Positions 44,636 to 52,650 are shown, counted from the stretch's first letter. The stretch is DNA of 64,000 nt from Ilyobacter_A sp963668015 (GCA_963668015.2 CAXXCR010000008.1:1-64000), one strand, 5' to 3'. Program-made: numbers and translations. Notes: generated by a model not told the origin, from the letters alone.

Positions 44636-45121
44636 GTGAATTTAAACGAATTATCACCAGTTACCCCTAGAAAATCTAAAAAAAGAATAGGAAGAGGAGA
44701 ATCTTCTGGTCAGGGTAAAACAGCTGGAAAAGGACATAATGGACAAAAGTCTAGATCAGGATCTTACGTACATGTAGGTTTTGAAGGTGGACAAATGCCT
44801 CTAATCAGAAGAGTTCCAAAAAGAGGATTCTCAAATTCATTATTCAAAAAAGATTATGTAGTGGTTAACTTAGATACTTTAGAAGCTAGATTTGAAGAGG
44901 GAGCTCTTGTAAGCCCTGAATCATTAGTAGAAGCTGGAATTGTTAAAAACTTAAGAGACGGTGTTAAGATTTTAGCAAACGGAGACTTAAGTAAAAAGTT
45001 GACAATTTCTGCTCACAAAGTTTCTGCATCTGCAAAAGCTAAAATAGAAGCTGCTGGTGGATCAGTAGAAATTATTGAAGTTAAAACTTTCGCTGACGTA
45101 GCTGGAAACGCAAAAAAATAA
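44636..45121 (+). CDS. rplO: 50S ribosomal protein L15
   Basis: L15 is a late-assembly 50S protein. The 161-residue product starts MNLNELSPVTPRKSKKRIGRG, has GHNGQKSRSG and a globular C-terminal domain with VKILANGDLSKKLTISAHKVS. The GTG start follows AAAGGAGG, which overlaps the end of rpmD. Confidence 0.97.
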   Translation: MNLNELSPVTPRKSKKRIGRGESSGQGKTAGKGHNGQKSRSGSYVHVGFEGGQMPLIRRVPKRGFSNSLFKKDYVVVNLDTLEARFEEGALVSPESLVEAGIVKNLRDGVKILANGDLSKKLTISAHKVSASAKAKIEAAGGSVEIIEVKTFADVAGNAKK

Positions 45122-45170
45122 TAAAAATTTGCGGAGACACTATGTAAAACATTAATTTGGGGTGATCCTA

Positions 45171-46451
45171 TTGGCAATATTGGAAAATTTTAATTCTAAG
45201 ATTCAAGCCATTGGTAAACAACCAGATCTCAAAAAAAAGATTGTTTTTACACTTCTGATGTTTTTAATCGCTAGGGTTGGGACTCATATCCCTGCCCCTG
45301 GCGTTGACATTGAAAGACTTTCAAGCATGGTAGCCGGCAACGACCTTTTAGGATTCATAAACATGTTTTCAGGAGGAGCGTTCACAAGGGTATCAATATT
45401 TGCATTAGGGGTTATGCCTTACATAAACGCATCCATTGTGATGAGTTTACTGGCGGTAATAATACCTAAATTGGAAGAGATTCAAAAAGAAGGAGAATCT
45501 GGTAGAAATAAGATAACACAATGGACTAGGTATTTGACAATAGTTATTGGTTGCGTACAAGGCTTCGGAGTGTGCATGTGGCTTCAAAGTGTTGGTCTAG
45601 TTACAAGCCCTGGTTTTATGTTTGTAGTAACAACTGTAACTACACTTACAGCTGGAACAGTATTTTTGATGTGGGTAGGAGAACAGATATCTGTCAAGGG
45701 AATAGGAAACGGTATTTCTTTGATTATATTCTTAAATATAATAGCTAGAATGCCTTCGACAGTTACTCAAACTATGCAAAAGATGTCGGGGAATAAATTT
45801 TTACTGCCAGTCTTGATTATAGTTGGCTTTTTTGCGTTAATTACAGTAGCAGGAATTGTAATGTTCCAGTTGGGACAAAGAAGGGTTCCTGTTCATTATG
45901 TAGGTAGAGGTTTTAGCGGGAAAAACGGTGTCGCTCAAAACACTTATCTGCCAATAAAAATCAACTCATCTGGAGTAATGCCTGTAATCTTTGCATCGGT
46001 ATTGATGATGCTACCATCACTTATAATAAATGTACTGCCTTCAGATATGCCAGGATATGTAATGATCAACAGAATGTTCCAAAGGACGCATCCTGTTTAC
46101 TTGGCACTATATGCCGCTTTAATAATTTTCTTCTCATTTTTCTATACGGCAATCACATTTGACCCTGAGAAAATATCAGAAAACTTGAAGCAAGGTGGCG
46201 GAACAGTTCCTGGAATCAGACCTGGAAGGGAAACTGTTGAATACTTAGAGAGAGTAATAATGAGAATAACCTGGGGAGGAGCAATCTTTCTAGCTCTTAT
46301 AGCAGTGTTGCCTATAATTATTTTTAGCACATTTAACCTGCCTGTATTTTTCGGAGGTACAGGTATAATAATCGTGGTAGGGGTAGCTTTAGACACTGTT
46401 CAGCAGATAAATGCTCACCTAGTTATGAAAGATTACAAAGGTTTTATCTAA
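45171..46451 (+). CDS. secY: Protein translocase channel SecY
   Basis: SecY is the main channel of the Sec system. The 426-residue protein has ten predicted membrane spans. It shows ARVGTHIPAPGVD near the plug, NMFSGGAFTRVSIFALGVMP, the GNGISLIIF helix and KQGGGTVPGIRPG before the last spans. TTG 45171 lies behind GGGGTGATCC; GTG 45162 overlaps that site. It follows rplO in the usual spc order and ends with an attenuator-like hairpin and a terminator. Confidence 0.96.
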   Translation: MAILENFNSKIQAIGKQPDLKKKIVFTLLMFLIARVGTHIPAPGVDIERLSSMVAGNDLLGFINMFSGGAFTRVSIFALGVMPYINASIVMSLLAVIIPKLEEIQKEGESGRNKITQWTRYLTIVIGCVQGFGVCMWLQSVGLVTSPGFMFVVTTVTTLTAGTVFLMWVGEQISVKGIGNGISLIIFLNIIARMPSTVTQTMQKMSGNKFLLPVLIIVGFFALITVAGIVMFQLGQRRVPVHYVGRGFSGKNGVAQNTYLPIKINSSGVMPVIFASVLMMLPSLIINVLPSDMPGYVMINRMFQRTHPVYLALYAALIIFFSFFYTAITFDPEKISENLKQGGGTVPGIRPGRETVEYLERVIMRITWGGAIFLALIAVLPIIIFSTFNLPVFFGGTGIIIVVGVALDTVQQINAHLVMKDYKGFI

Positions 46452-46469
46452 GTTATAAATTTGGGGTTT

Positions 46470-46492
46470 GGAGCTTAAAATCTTTAAGCTCC
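46470..46492 (+). other. Hairpin after secY
   Basis: Ten-bp stem GGAGCTTAAA/TTTAAGCTCC around ATC; no T run. It stands 29 bases upstream of a terminator-like hairpin. Confidence 0.55.
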
Positions 46493-46520
46493 ATATCTCA
46501 AAGTTATAGATGGAAGAGGG

Positions 46521-46551
46521 CGCAGATCTACTTGGGTAAATCTGCGTTTTA
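46521..46551 (+). terminator. Terminator-like hairpin between secY and adk
   Basis: CGCAGAT-c-TAC pairs with GTA-a-ATCTGCG followed by TTTTAAA. The U run is short, so it may attenuate rather than stop transcription into adk. Confidence 0.65.
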
Positions 46552-46588
46552 AACTTTAATATACAATTATTTAAGGAGATGAGGCTAG

Positions 46589-47230
46589 ATGAACATTATG
46601 CTATTTGGTGCTCCAGGAGCAGGAAAGGGTACTCAAGCAAAATTTCTAATTGAAAAATACGGTATCCCTCAAATCTCTACAGGGGACATACTGAGAGCTG
46701 CAATTGCCGAGGGGACAGAAATGGGACTTGAAGCTAAAAAATACATGGATGACGGGAAACTTGTTCCAGACAGCACTATTATCGGAATAATAAAGGATAG
46801 GCTTCTAAAAGAGGACTGTAAAAAAGGATTCATACTTGACGGTTTTCCAAGAACAATTGCCCAAGCAGAAGCTTTGGAAGTAATGATGGAAGAGATGGAG
46901 ATAACATTAGATAAAGTAATCTCATTGAACGTTCCAGATGAACTTATAGTCGGTAGAATTACCGGAAGAAGGGTATGCAAAGCTTGCGGAGCATCTTTCC
47001 ATGTTGAATTCAACCCAGCTAAAGAGGATGGAAAATGTGATTTCTGTGGAGCAGAACTTATAACAAGAAAAGATGATACTGCTGAAACAGTTGAAAAAAG
47101 ACTAGAAGCTTACCATGCACAGACAGCTCCGCTTTTCCAATTTTACAGTGAAAAAGGAGTAATGACAGAGGTAGACGGAACAAAAGAAGTAGAAGAAGTA
47201 ACTCAAGATATCATTAAAGTATTGGGATAG
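46589..47230 (+). CDS. adk: Adenylate kinase
   Basis: Adk interconverts AMP+ATP and 2 ADP. The 213-residue long form has the P loop GAPGAGKGTQAKFL, the AMP-site segments STGDILRAAIAEGT and LDGFPRTIAQAEAL, and a zinc-type LID with CKACGASFHV and CDFCGAEL. That tetracysteine is common in low-GC and anaerobic bacteria. It follows secY in the standard order, behind AAGGAGATG. Confidence 0.97.
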   Translation: MNIMLFGAPGAGKGTQAKFLIEKYGIPQISTGDILRAAIAEGTEMGLEAKKYMDDGKLVPDSTIIGIIKDRLLKEDCKKGFILDGFPRTIAQAEALEVMMEEMEITLDKVISLNVPDELIVGRITGRRVCKACGASFHVEFNPAKEDGKCDFCGAELITRKDDTAETVEKRLEAYHAQTAPLFQFYSEKGVMTEVDGTKEVEEVTQDIIKVLG

Positions 47231-47246
47231 TAGAAAGAAGGGTAAT

Positions 47247-48017
47247 ATGATCGTATATAAAACAAAGGCGGAAATTGAAAGAATAAGAAAAGCCAACAAG
47301 ATAATTTTCGATCTATACAACGATGTTCTGCCTGGATATATAAAGCCGGGAACATCTACTTGGGAACTGGACAAAATCATAGAAGACTATGTTAGAAGCA
47401 AGGGCGCTATGCCTGCTACAATAGGTGTAGGTGCTGAATATGGAAACCCATATCCAGCAGCATCGTGCATATCTGTAAATGATGGAGTGGTGCATGGGAT
47501 ACCGAGCAAGGATATCATACTAAATGATGGCGACATTGTTAGCATAGATGTTGTTACAGACCTAAACGGATATTTTGGGGATTCAGCAATAACTTATCCA
47601 GTAGGAAATATAGATGAGAATGCGAAGAAACTTTTAGAGGTTACCCAAAAGGCAAGGGAGATAGGTATAGAAGAGTGCAAGGTAGGCAACAGACTAGGTG
47701 ATATAGGCTATGCCATACAAAAATATGTGGAGTCAAACGGGTTCACAGTTGTAAGAGATTTTTGTGGACATGGTGTAGGCAAATCAATGCATGAAGATCC
47801 TATGGTACCAAATTTTGGTAGAAAAGGCAGAGGATTTAGGATAGAAAATGGTATGGTGTTGGCTATAGAACCTATGGTAAATGAAGGAAGCTATAAGGTA
47901 AAAGTACTTGCCGACGGTTGGACTGCAGTGACAAAAGATGGTAAAAGATCAGCCCATTTTGAGCACTCTGTAGCAGTGTTAGATGGTAAACCAGTTATAT
48001 TGAGTAACGGTGAATAA
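47247..48017 (+). CDS. map: Methionine aminopeptidase, type I
   Basis: Map removes the initiator methionine from new proteins. The 256-residue protein has NDGVVHGIPS, the metal ligands in VSIDVVTDLNGYFGDSA, DFCGHGVGKSMHEDP with the catalytic His, and the glutamates in AIEPMVNEG and FEHSVAV. It is a bare type I enzyme without an N-terminal zinc extension. It lies 16 bases after adk. Confidence 0.97.
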   Translation: MIVYKTKAEIERIRKANKIIFDLYNDVLPGYIKPGTSTWELDKIIEDYVRSKGAMPATIGVGAEYGNPYPAASCISVNDGVVHGIPSKDIILNDGDIVSIDVVTDLNGYFGDSAITYPVGNIDENAKKLLEVTQKAREIGIEECKVGNRLGDIGYAIQKYVESNGFTVVRDFCGHGVGKSMHEDPMVPNFGRKGRGFRIENGMVLAIEPMVNEGSYKVKVLADGWTAVTKDGKRSAHFEHSVAVLDGKPVILSNGE

Positions 48018-48116
48018 TTTTATAAACCTGTGTTGGTATTACGGCAAAAAAAACTAGACTTTTTGTTAAAAAAGTGATAGACTTAATAAGTTATTTTGTT
48101 AGTTCGAGGGGGAACT

Positions 48117-48335
48117 ATGGCAAAAAAAGATGTAATAGAATTAGAAGGTGTTATTTTAGAATCATTACCAAATGCAATGTTCAGAGTTGAACTGGAAAAT
48201 GGTCATGTAGTATTAGGACATATTTCTGGTAAAATGAGAATGAACTACATAAAAATACTTCCAGGAGATAAGGTAATCGTACAGGTGTCACCTTACGATC
48301 TTTCAAGAGGAAGAATAGTCTACAGGAAAAAATAA
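48117..48335 (+). CDS. infA: Translation initiation factor IF-1
   Basis: IF-1 binds the 30S A site during initiation. The 72-residue OB-fold protein reads AKKDVIELEGVILESLPNAMFRVEL and ends YDLSRGRIVYRKK, the universal form. ATG 48117 is preceded by GAGGGGG; the in-frame start at 48096 would add seven atypical residues. Normally placed between map and rpmJ. Confidence 0.97.
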   Translation: MAKKDVIELEGVILESLPNAMFRVELENGHVVLGHISGKMRMNYIKILPGDKVIVQVSPYDLSRGRIVYRKK

Positions 48336-48353
48336 GAGGAGGAGGGAGGCAGA

Positions 48354-48467
48354 ATGAAGGTCAGAGCATCTGTTAAACCAATCTGTGACAAATGTAAAGT
48401 AATCAAGAGACATGGGAAAATCAGAGTGATCTGTGAGAACCCAAAACACAAACAAGTTCAAGGATAA
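48354..48467 (+). CDS. rpmJ: 50S ribosomal protein L36, zinc-binding form
   Basis: L36 is the smallest 50S protein. The 37-residue frame reads MKVRASVKPICDKCKVIKR and then HGKIRVICENPKHKQVQG, with the zinc ligands C11, C14, C27 and H32. A very strong AGGAGGAGGGAGG run precedes the ATG. Too short for common ORF length cut-offs, but unmistakable. Confidence 0.97.
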   Translation: MKVRASVKPICDKCKVIKRHGKIRVICENPKHKQVQG

Positions 48468-48617
48468 GTTTGTTGTAAACAAATTCTGGAAAAGTTTGCT
48501 GTAAAGATATGTTGTGCTGTAGAGCCATTTCCTTGTTACACAAGGGCATATCGAGGAAAGTATTTAGCTGGTTATTATACCACGCGATATATATAATTAA
48601 GAAGGAGGAAATCTAAG
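48468..48617 (+). promoter_or_regulatory. Long leader before rpsM (alpha operon)
   Basis: The 150-base rpmJ-rpsM gap is one of the two longest inside the ribosomal gene run. It contains hairpin CCTTGT-TAC-ACAAGG nested in TTTCC...GGAAA (about 48529-48560). In other bacteria the alpha operon is repressed by S4 through a structured leader at this position. No clear promoter was seen. Confidence 0.4.
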
Positions 48618-48974
48618 TTGGCAAGAATAGCAGGAGTAGACATTCCAAGAAATAAAAGAGTAGAAATTGCGTTGACTTACATTTATGGAATTGGAAGACC
48701 AACTGCTCAAAACATTTTAAAAGAAGCAGGGGTTAACTTTGACACAAGAGTAAAAGACTTGACTGAAGAAGAAGTAGGAAAGATCAGGACTATTATTGAC
48801 ACATTCAAGGTAGAAGGAGATCTTAGAAAAGAAGTAAGACTTAACATAAAAAGACTTATGGATATCAGATGTTACAGAGGTCTAAGACACAGAATGAGTC
48901 TACCTGTAAGAGGTCAAAAATCAAAAACTAACGCTAGAACTGTTAAAGGACCTAAAAGACCTATTAAAAGATAA
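48618..48974 (+). CDS. rpsM: 30S ribosomal protein S13
   Basis: S13 contacts the tRNA and forms intersubunit bridges in the 30S head. The 118-residue protein has ARIAGVDIPRNKRVEIALTYI, GIGRPTAQNILKEAG and the C-terminal basic tail RGLRHRMSLPVRGQKSKTNA. TTG start behind GAAGGAGG. First gene of the alpha operon rpsM-rpsK-rpsD-rpoA-rplQ. Confidence 0.97.
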   Translation: MARIAGVDIPRNKRVEIALTYIYGIGRPTAQNILKEAGVNFDTRVKDLTEEEVGKIRTIIDTFKVEGDLRKEVRLNIKRLMDIRCYRGLRHRMSLPVRGQKSKTNARTVKGPKRPIKR

Positions 48975-49017
48975 TTGTCTAAAATTATAGCTTATAAATG
49001 TAAGGAGGTAGCTGGAC

Positions 49018-49410
49018 TTGGCTAAAAAAAGAGTAGCTAGTAACAAAAAGAAAAAATTAAAAAATATCCCAGTTGGGGTTGCTCATATATATTCAACTTT
49101 TAATAACACAATCATTTCAATTACCGATAATGATGGAAAAGTGGTTACTTGGAAATCAGGAGGAACTTCTGGATTTAAAGGAACTAAAAAGGGAACTCCT
49201 TTCGCCGCTCAAATAGCAGCAGAGCAAGCAGCAAATGTTGCAGTTGAAAACGGAATGAAAAAAGTAGAAGTTAAAGTTAAAGGACCTGGTTCTGGAAGAG
49301 AAGCATCTATCAGATCTTTACAAGCTGCTGGTCTAGAAGTTACAAAAATAACTGACGTAACACCAGTTCCACACAATGGATGTAGACCACCAAAAAGAAG
49401 AAGAGTGTAG
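49018..49410 (+). CDS. rpsK: 30S ribosomal protein S11
   Basis: S11 lies on the 30S platform near the mRNA exit. The 130-residue protein has VGVAHIYSTFNNTIISITD, SGGTSGFKGTKKGTPFAAQ and the C terminus DVTPVPHNGCRPPKRRRV, the universal consensus. TTG start behind AAGGAGG. Confidence 0.97.
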   Translation: MAKKRVASNKKKKLKNIPVGVAHIYSTFNNTIISITDNDGKVVTWKSGGTSGFKGTKKGTPFAAQIAAEQAANVAVENGMKKVEVKVKGPGSGREASIRSLQAAGLEVTKITDVTPVPHNGCRPPKRRRV

Positions 49411-49468
49411 TAGCTAATTTTCGAAACATACCGGTTTTTAAGACTTAAAAAGGAGGAATCATAGTAAG

Positions 49469-50056
49469 ATGGCAAGAAATAGACAGCCTGTTTTAAAGAG
49501 ATGTAGAACTCTTGGAATAGACCCAATTGTTTTAGGGATAAATAAAAAATCAAATAGAGGTCCAAGACCTAATGCGAACACTAAATTAACAGAGTACGCT
49601 ATCCAGTTGAGAGAAAAGCAAAAAGCTAAATTTATCTACGGGGTAATGGAAAAGCAATTTAGAAAATTATATGCAGAAGCAAACAAAAAAGATGGTGTAA
49701 CTGGACACAACTTAATTCAATACCTTGAATTAAGATTAGACAACATCGTTTACAGACTAGGATTTGTTAAAACAAGAAGACAATCTAGACAAATTGTTGC
49801 ACACGGACATGTTTTAGTAAACGGTAAAAAAGTAGATATAGCTTCATACAGAGTAAAGGCTGGAGACGTAATCTCAGTTAAAGAAGAGTCTAAAAACGTT
49901 CCACTAATCAAAGAGGCTACAGAGGAAGCTAACGCCCCTGCATGGTTAGAACTTGATAAAGCTAATTTTGCTGGTAAAGTGTTACAAAATCCAACAAAAG
50001 ACGATTTGGATTTTGAATTAAACGAGGCGCTAATCGTAGAGTTCTACTCTAGATAA
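49469..50056 (+). CDS. rpsD: 30S ribosomal protein S4, zinc-free form
   Basis: S4 is a primary 16S rRNA binder and often the alpha operon repressor. The 195-residue protein starts ARNRQPVLKRCRTLGIDP and lacks the N-terminal cysteine cluster of zinc-type S4. The S4 RNA-binding domain is clear (LELRLDNIVYRLGFVKTR, GHVLVNGKKVDIASYRVKAG). It lies between rpsK and rpoA as expected. Confidence 0.97.
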   Translation: MARNRQPVLKRCRTLGIDPIVLGINKKSNRGPRPNANTKLTEYAIQLREKQKAKFIYGVMEKQFRKLYAEANKKDGVTGHNLIQYLELRLDNIVYRLGFVKTRRQSRQIVAHGHVLVNGKKVDIASYRVKAGDVISVKEESKNVPLIKEATEEANAPAWLELDKANFAGKVLQNPTKDDLDFELNEALIVEFYSR

Positions 50057-50084
50057 TGAAACCTTATTATAAGGGGCTGAGCAG

Positions 50085-51065
50085 ATGTTAAAAATTGAAA
50101 AAATAGCAAGAAATATAAATATATCCGAAATAAAAGAAAATGAATTCAACGGGCAGTACGTTGTGGAACCTCTTTACAGAGGTTACGGAAACACAATCGG
50201 TAATGCTTTGAGAAGAGTACTACTTTCATCAATTCCTGGAGCTGCTATAAAAGCAGTAAGAATAGATGGTGTATTAAATGAGTTTTCTGTTATGGAAGGG
50301 GTAAAGGAAGCTGTAACTGATATTATCCTTAACATAAAAGAAGTTGTAGTAAAAACTGAGGTTCCTGGTGAAAAGAGAATGAATCTTTTTGTTCAAGGTC
50401 CCAAAGTTATAACTGCAGCAGATATAGTTCCTGATCCAGAAATAGAAATAGTGAACCCAGACCAAGTTCTTTGTACTGTTACAACAGACAGAGAAGTTAG
50501 CATGGAGTTCCTAGTTGATACAGGTGAAGGATTTGTAGTAGCTGAGGATATAGAAAAAGAAGATTGGCCAGTTGACTTTATTGCAGTTGACGCAATCTAC
50601 ACACCAATTAGAAAAGTATCTTATAAAGTAGAAGATACTATGGTTGGTAGGATAACAAATTTTGACAAATTAATCCTGAATATAGAAACTGATGGAAGCG
50701 TAAATATTAGAGATGCAGTTTCATATGCGATTGAACTTTTAAAATTCCACTTGGATCCATTCTTAGATTTAGGCAACAAAATGGAACACCTAAGAACAGG
50801 GGCAGAGGAAGAGGAAGAGGAAGCTACAGAAGCTGCTTCACCTGAAAAAGACGTTCTGCAAATGAAAATCGAAGAGTTAGACCTAACTGTTAGATCGTTC
50901 AACTGTCTTAAAAAGGCAGGGATAGAAGAGGTTGGACAGCTGTCTCATCTAGGATTGAACGAGCTTCTAAAAATCAAAAATCTAGGAAGAAAATCATTAG
51001 ATGAGATTCTAGATAAAATGAAAGAATTGGGATTTGATTTAACGCAAAACTCTTCGGATGCATAA
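50085..51065 (+). CDS. rpoA: RNA polymerase alpha subunit
   Basis: Alpha is the assembly platform of RNA polymerase. The 326-residue protein has the N-terminal domain with EPLYRGYGNTIGNALRRVLL and VEDTMVGRITNFDKLIL. An acidic linker follows (about residues 235-255, EEEEEATEAASPEK). The C-terminal domain (about 258-318, LDLTVRSFNCLKKAGI and LKIKNLGRKSLDEI) binds UP elements and activators. Normal place between rpsD and rplQ. Confidence 0.98.
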   Translation: MLKIEKIARNINISEIKENEFNGQYVVEPLYRGYGNTIGNALRRVLLSSIPGAAIKAVRIDGVLNEFSVMEGVKEAVTDIILNIKEVVVKTEVPGEKRMNLFVQGPKVITAADIVPDPEIEIVNPDQVLCTVTTDREVSMEFLVDTGEGFVVAEDIEKEDWPVDFIAVDAIYTPIRKVSYKVEDTMVGRITNFDKLILNIETDGSVNIRDAVSYAIELLKFHLDPFLDLGNKMEHLRTGAEEEEEEATEAASPEKDVLQMKIEELDLTVRSFNCLKKAGIEEVGQLSHLGLNELLKIKNLGRKSLDEILDKMKELGFDLTQNSSDA

Positions 51066-51089
51066 TTAATATAAGGAGGAAGCCTAATA

Positions 51090-51440
51090 ATGAATCACAA
51101 TAAATCATATAGAAAATTAGGTAGAAGAAGCGAGCATAGAAAAGCTATGCTTATGAACCTAACTATCTCTCTATTAAGAGAAGAGAGAATCGAAACAACT
51201 GTTACAAGAGCAAAAGAGCTTAGAAAATTCGCTGAGAGAATGATCACTTTAGGAAAAAAAGGAGATCTTTCTGCTAGAAGAAGAGCATTTGCTTTCTTAA
51301 GAGATGAAGCAACAGTTGCTAAATTATTTGGTGAGATTTCACCTAAATATGCTGAGAGAAACGGTGGATACACTAGAATATTAAGAACTGGTGTTAGAAA
51401 AGGTGACTCGGCTGAATTAGCAATCATCGAATTAGTATAA
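51090..51440 (+). CDS. rplQ: 50S ribosomal protein L17
   Basis: L17 is a 50S protein near the tunnel exit. The 116-residue product reads NHNKSYRKLGRRSEHRKAML, TTVTRAKELRKFAERMI and ends RKGDSAELAIIELV, the family consensus. Last gene of the ribosomal run, followed by a strong terminator. Confidence 0.97.
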   Translation: MNHNKSYRKLGRRSEHRKAMLMNLTISLLREERIETTVTRAKELRKFAERMITLGKKGDLSARRRAFAFLRDEATVAKLFGEISPKYAERNGGYTRILRTGVRKGDSAELAIIELV

Positions 51441-51446
51441 TTTTGA

Positions 51447-51471
51447 AAGAGACCTTAGGGTCTCTTTTTTT
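51447..51471 (+). terminator. Terminator after rplQ
   Basis: Stem AAGAGACC/GGTCTCTT around TTAG, then a T run. Confidence 0.93.
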
Positions 51472-51489
51472 ATTTAAAATCAAATAAAT

Positions 51490-51748
51490 TATTGAATTTC
51501 TGAGAATCTTTTTGCACACAGAGTTTCACAGAGAAATCCTTAAGTCAAAAGATTTATTCTTTGTCACGAATTACACGAATCTCACGAATGATTCAAAACC
51601 TTGAAAATTAAAGATTTTTAGTAAGCCTCTGTGAAGCTCACTCTTTTCCTCCGTGCAACTCTGTGACCAATTTTTTGACTTTCTATTCGTGATAATTAGT
51701 GCGATTCGTGACCAAAAAAGTTTTTATATCCTTACAAGAAATTCAGTA
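51490..51748 (-). repeat. Family B dispersed repeat, copy 4 (inverted)
   Basis: This copy has both ends intact: TATTGAATTTCT at 51490 and AGAAATTCAGTA ending at 51748, extended outward by ATAAAT and ATTTAT. It is the best-kept partner of the copy at 13946, in reverse orientation, with both crossed inverted pairs kept (CACGAAT and CACAGAG blocks). Confidence 0.85.
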
Positions 51749-51786
51749 ATTTATCAGGAGATCATGTGATAGATTTAGCTAGTTAT

Positions 51787-51828
51787 AAAAGGTTCCCTAT
51801 ATATCATCGGGGAATCTTTTATTTTTTG
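51787..51828 (+). terminator. Orphan terminator
   Basis: AAGGTTCCC pairs with GGGAATCTT (one G-U) and is followed by TTATTTTTT. No gene ends before it on the + strand; the preceding bases are repeat B. Either a remnant or the end of an unseen small RNA. The following 51829-52168 is very A-rich with one more weak hairpin (51943-51967) and no gene. Confidence 0.6.
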
Positions 51829-52168
51829 AATAATATTTAACCCGAAGATTTATATTAAAAAAAATTATAGAATTTTTTTTAAAAGAAAGTCTAGATAAAA
51901 TAATGGCTTAAGGCAAATATCAAAAAAAAATAGAAAAAAAATAAAAAAGAATTCTAAAATTCTTTTTATGAAAATTCAGAAATTATGTCAATTAGAAGAC
52001 AGTTTTATGCTTGAAATTTTAATTCTTGAACATCTACAATTTTCATAAAAAATTATGGTAAAAAAGGATCACCAAAAAGTAAAAAAAAGCTCACGTATAG
52101 AAATTAAAAAAGGTTATGTGTTCAATAATATATCTTTTTGCAAATCAATTTTAGATCAACTGTAACCC

Positions 52169-52197
52169 TTGACTTTATTGGGCTAAACGAATATAAT
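52169..52197 (+). promoter_or_regulatory. Near-consensus promoter of the small-peptide array
   Basis: TTGACT (52169-52174), 17-base spacer, TATAAT (52192-52197). Predicted start near 52204, about 33 bases before the first peptide start codon. Confidence 0.92.
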
Positions 52198-52236
52198 GGT
52201 ATCATAAAAGATAAATAAAACAAAGGAGGAATAGAG

Positions 52237-52305
52237 ATGATCGAGATATTAGGAACAGTATCATTAACAACATTAACACTTTTAGCAGGTTACGTTCAAA
52301 AATAA
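52237..52305 (+). CDS. Small hydrophobic peptide, array copy 1
   Basis: A 22-residue frame with an excellent AAAGGAGG site seven to eight bases ahead of the ATG. The peptide begins MIEILGTVSL and ends GYVQK. One acidic residue (E3), an uncharged core from I4 to V20 and one lysine at the end make it a candidate single-span or membrane-surface helix. No known family is recognised. It is the first of four tandem copies in one transcription unit (promoter 52169-52197, terminator 52675-52732). The sequence does not show export or antitoxin genes. A type I toxin or membrane-active peptide is an inference. Confidence 0.75.
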   Translation: MIEILGTVSLTTLTLLAGYVQK

Positions 52306-52342
52306 TAGTTATCCAATGAGTTAAAATAAAGGAGGAATAGAG

Positions 52343-52411
52343 ATGATCGAGATATTAGGAACAGTATCATTAACAACATTAACACTTTTAGCAGGTTACG
52401 TTCAAAAATAA
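52343..52411 (+). CDS. Small hydrophobic peptide, array copy 2
   Basis: Identical in nucleotide sequence to copy 1 over all 69 coding bases and preceded by the same AAAGGAGGAATAGAG leader, 106 bases downstream. The exact identity indicates recent duplication or ongoing gene conversion. Each copy has its own ribosome site, so one mRNA would yield several peptide molecules per passage rather than one fused protein. Confidence 0.75.
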   Translation: MIEILGTVSLTTLTLLAGYVQK

Positions 52412-52448
52412 TAGTTATCCAATGAGTTAAAACAAAGGAGGAATAGAG

Positions 52449-52517
52449 ATGATCGAGATATTAGGAACAGTATCATTAACAACATTAACACTTTTAGCAG
52501 GTTACGTTCAAAAATAA
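52449..52517 (+). CDS. Small hydrophobic peptide, array copy 3
   Basis: Again identical to copy 1 over the whole coding part, starting 106 bases after copy 2 with the same ribosome site and the spacer TAGTTATCCAATGAGTTAAA between copies 2 and 3. The spacer after this copy has changed (ATCTAATGAAGAAAAC), marking the boundary toward the diverged fourth unit. Confidence 0.75.
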   Translation: MIEILGTVSLTTLTLLAGYVQK

Positions 52518-52553
52518 TAGTTATCTAATGAAGAAAACAAAGGAGGGGTAGAG

Positions 52554-52622
52554 ATGATCGAAATATTAGGGACAGTATCATTAGCTACACTAACTCTTCT
52601 AGCTGGTTATATGAACAAATAG
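52554..52622 (+). CDS. Small hydrophobic peptide, array copy 4 (diverged)
   Basis: A 22-residue frame 105 bases after copy 3, with AAAGGAGGGG ahead. Compared with copies 1-3 it has seven synonymous codon changes and only three amino acid changes (T11A, V20M, Q21N), plus TAG instead of TAA. The pattern of mostly silent change argues that the peptide is translated and selected. It reads MIEILGTVSLATLTLLAGYM to position 20. Confidence 0.78.
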   Translation: MIEILGTVSLATLTLLAGYMNK

Positions 52623-52650
52623 TATAAAACTTTAGAAAGGGGAGTTTGAT

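Noticed and set aside
52237..52622. CRISPR array, because of regular 106-base repeats
   Set aside because: The repeats are longer than the spacers, consist of a ribosome site plus a coding frame, and the spacer is itself conserved. Nothing like short repeat and unique spacer.
52237..52622. Leaderless bacteriocin cluster
   Set aside because: No exporter, immunity gene or modification enzyme is close by; kept only as a remote alternative for the peptide array.
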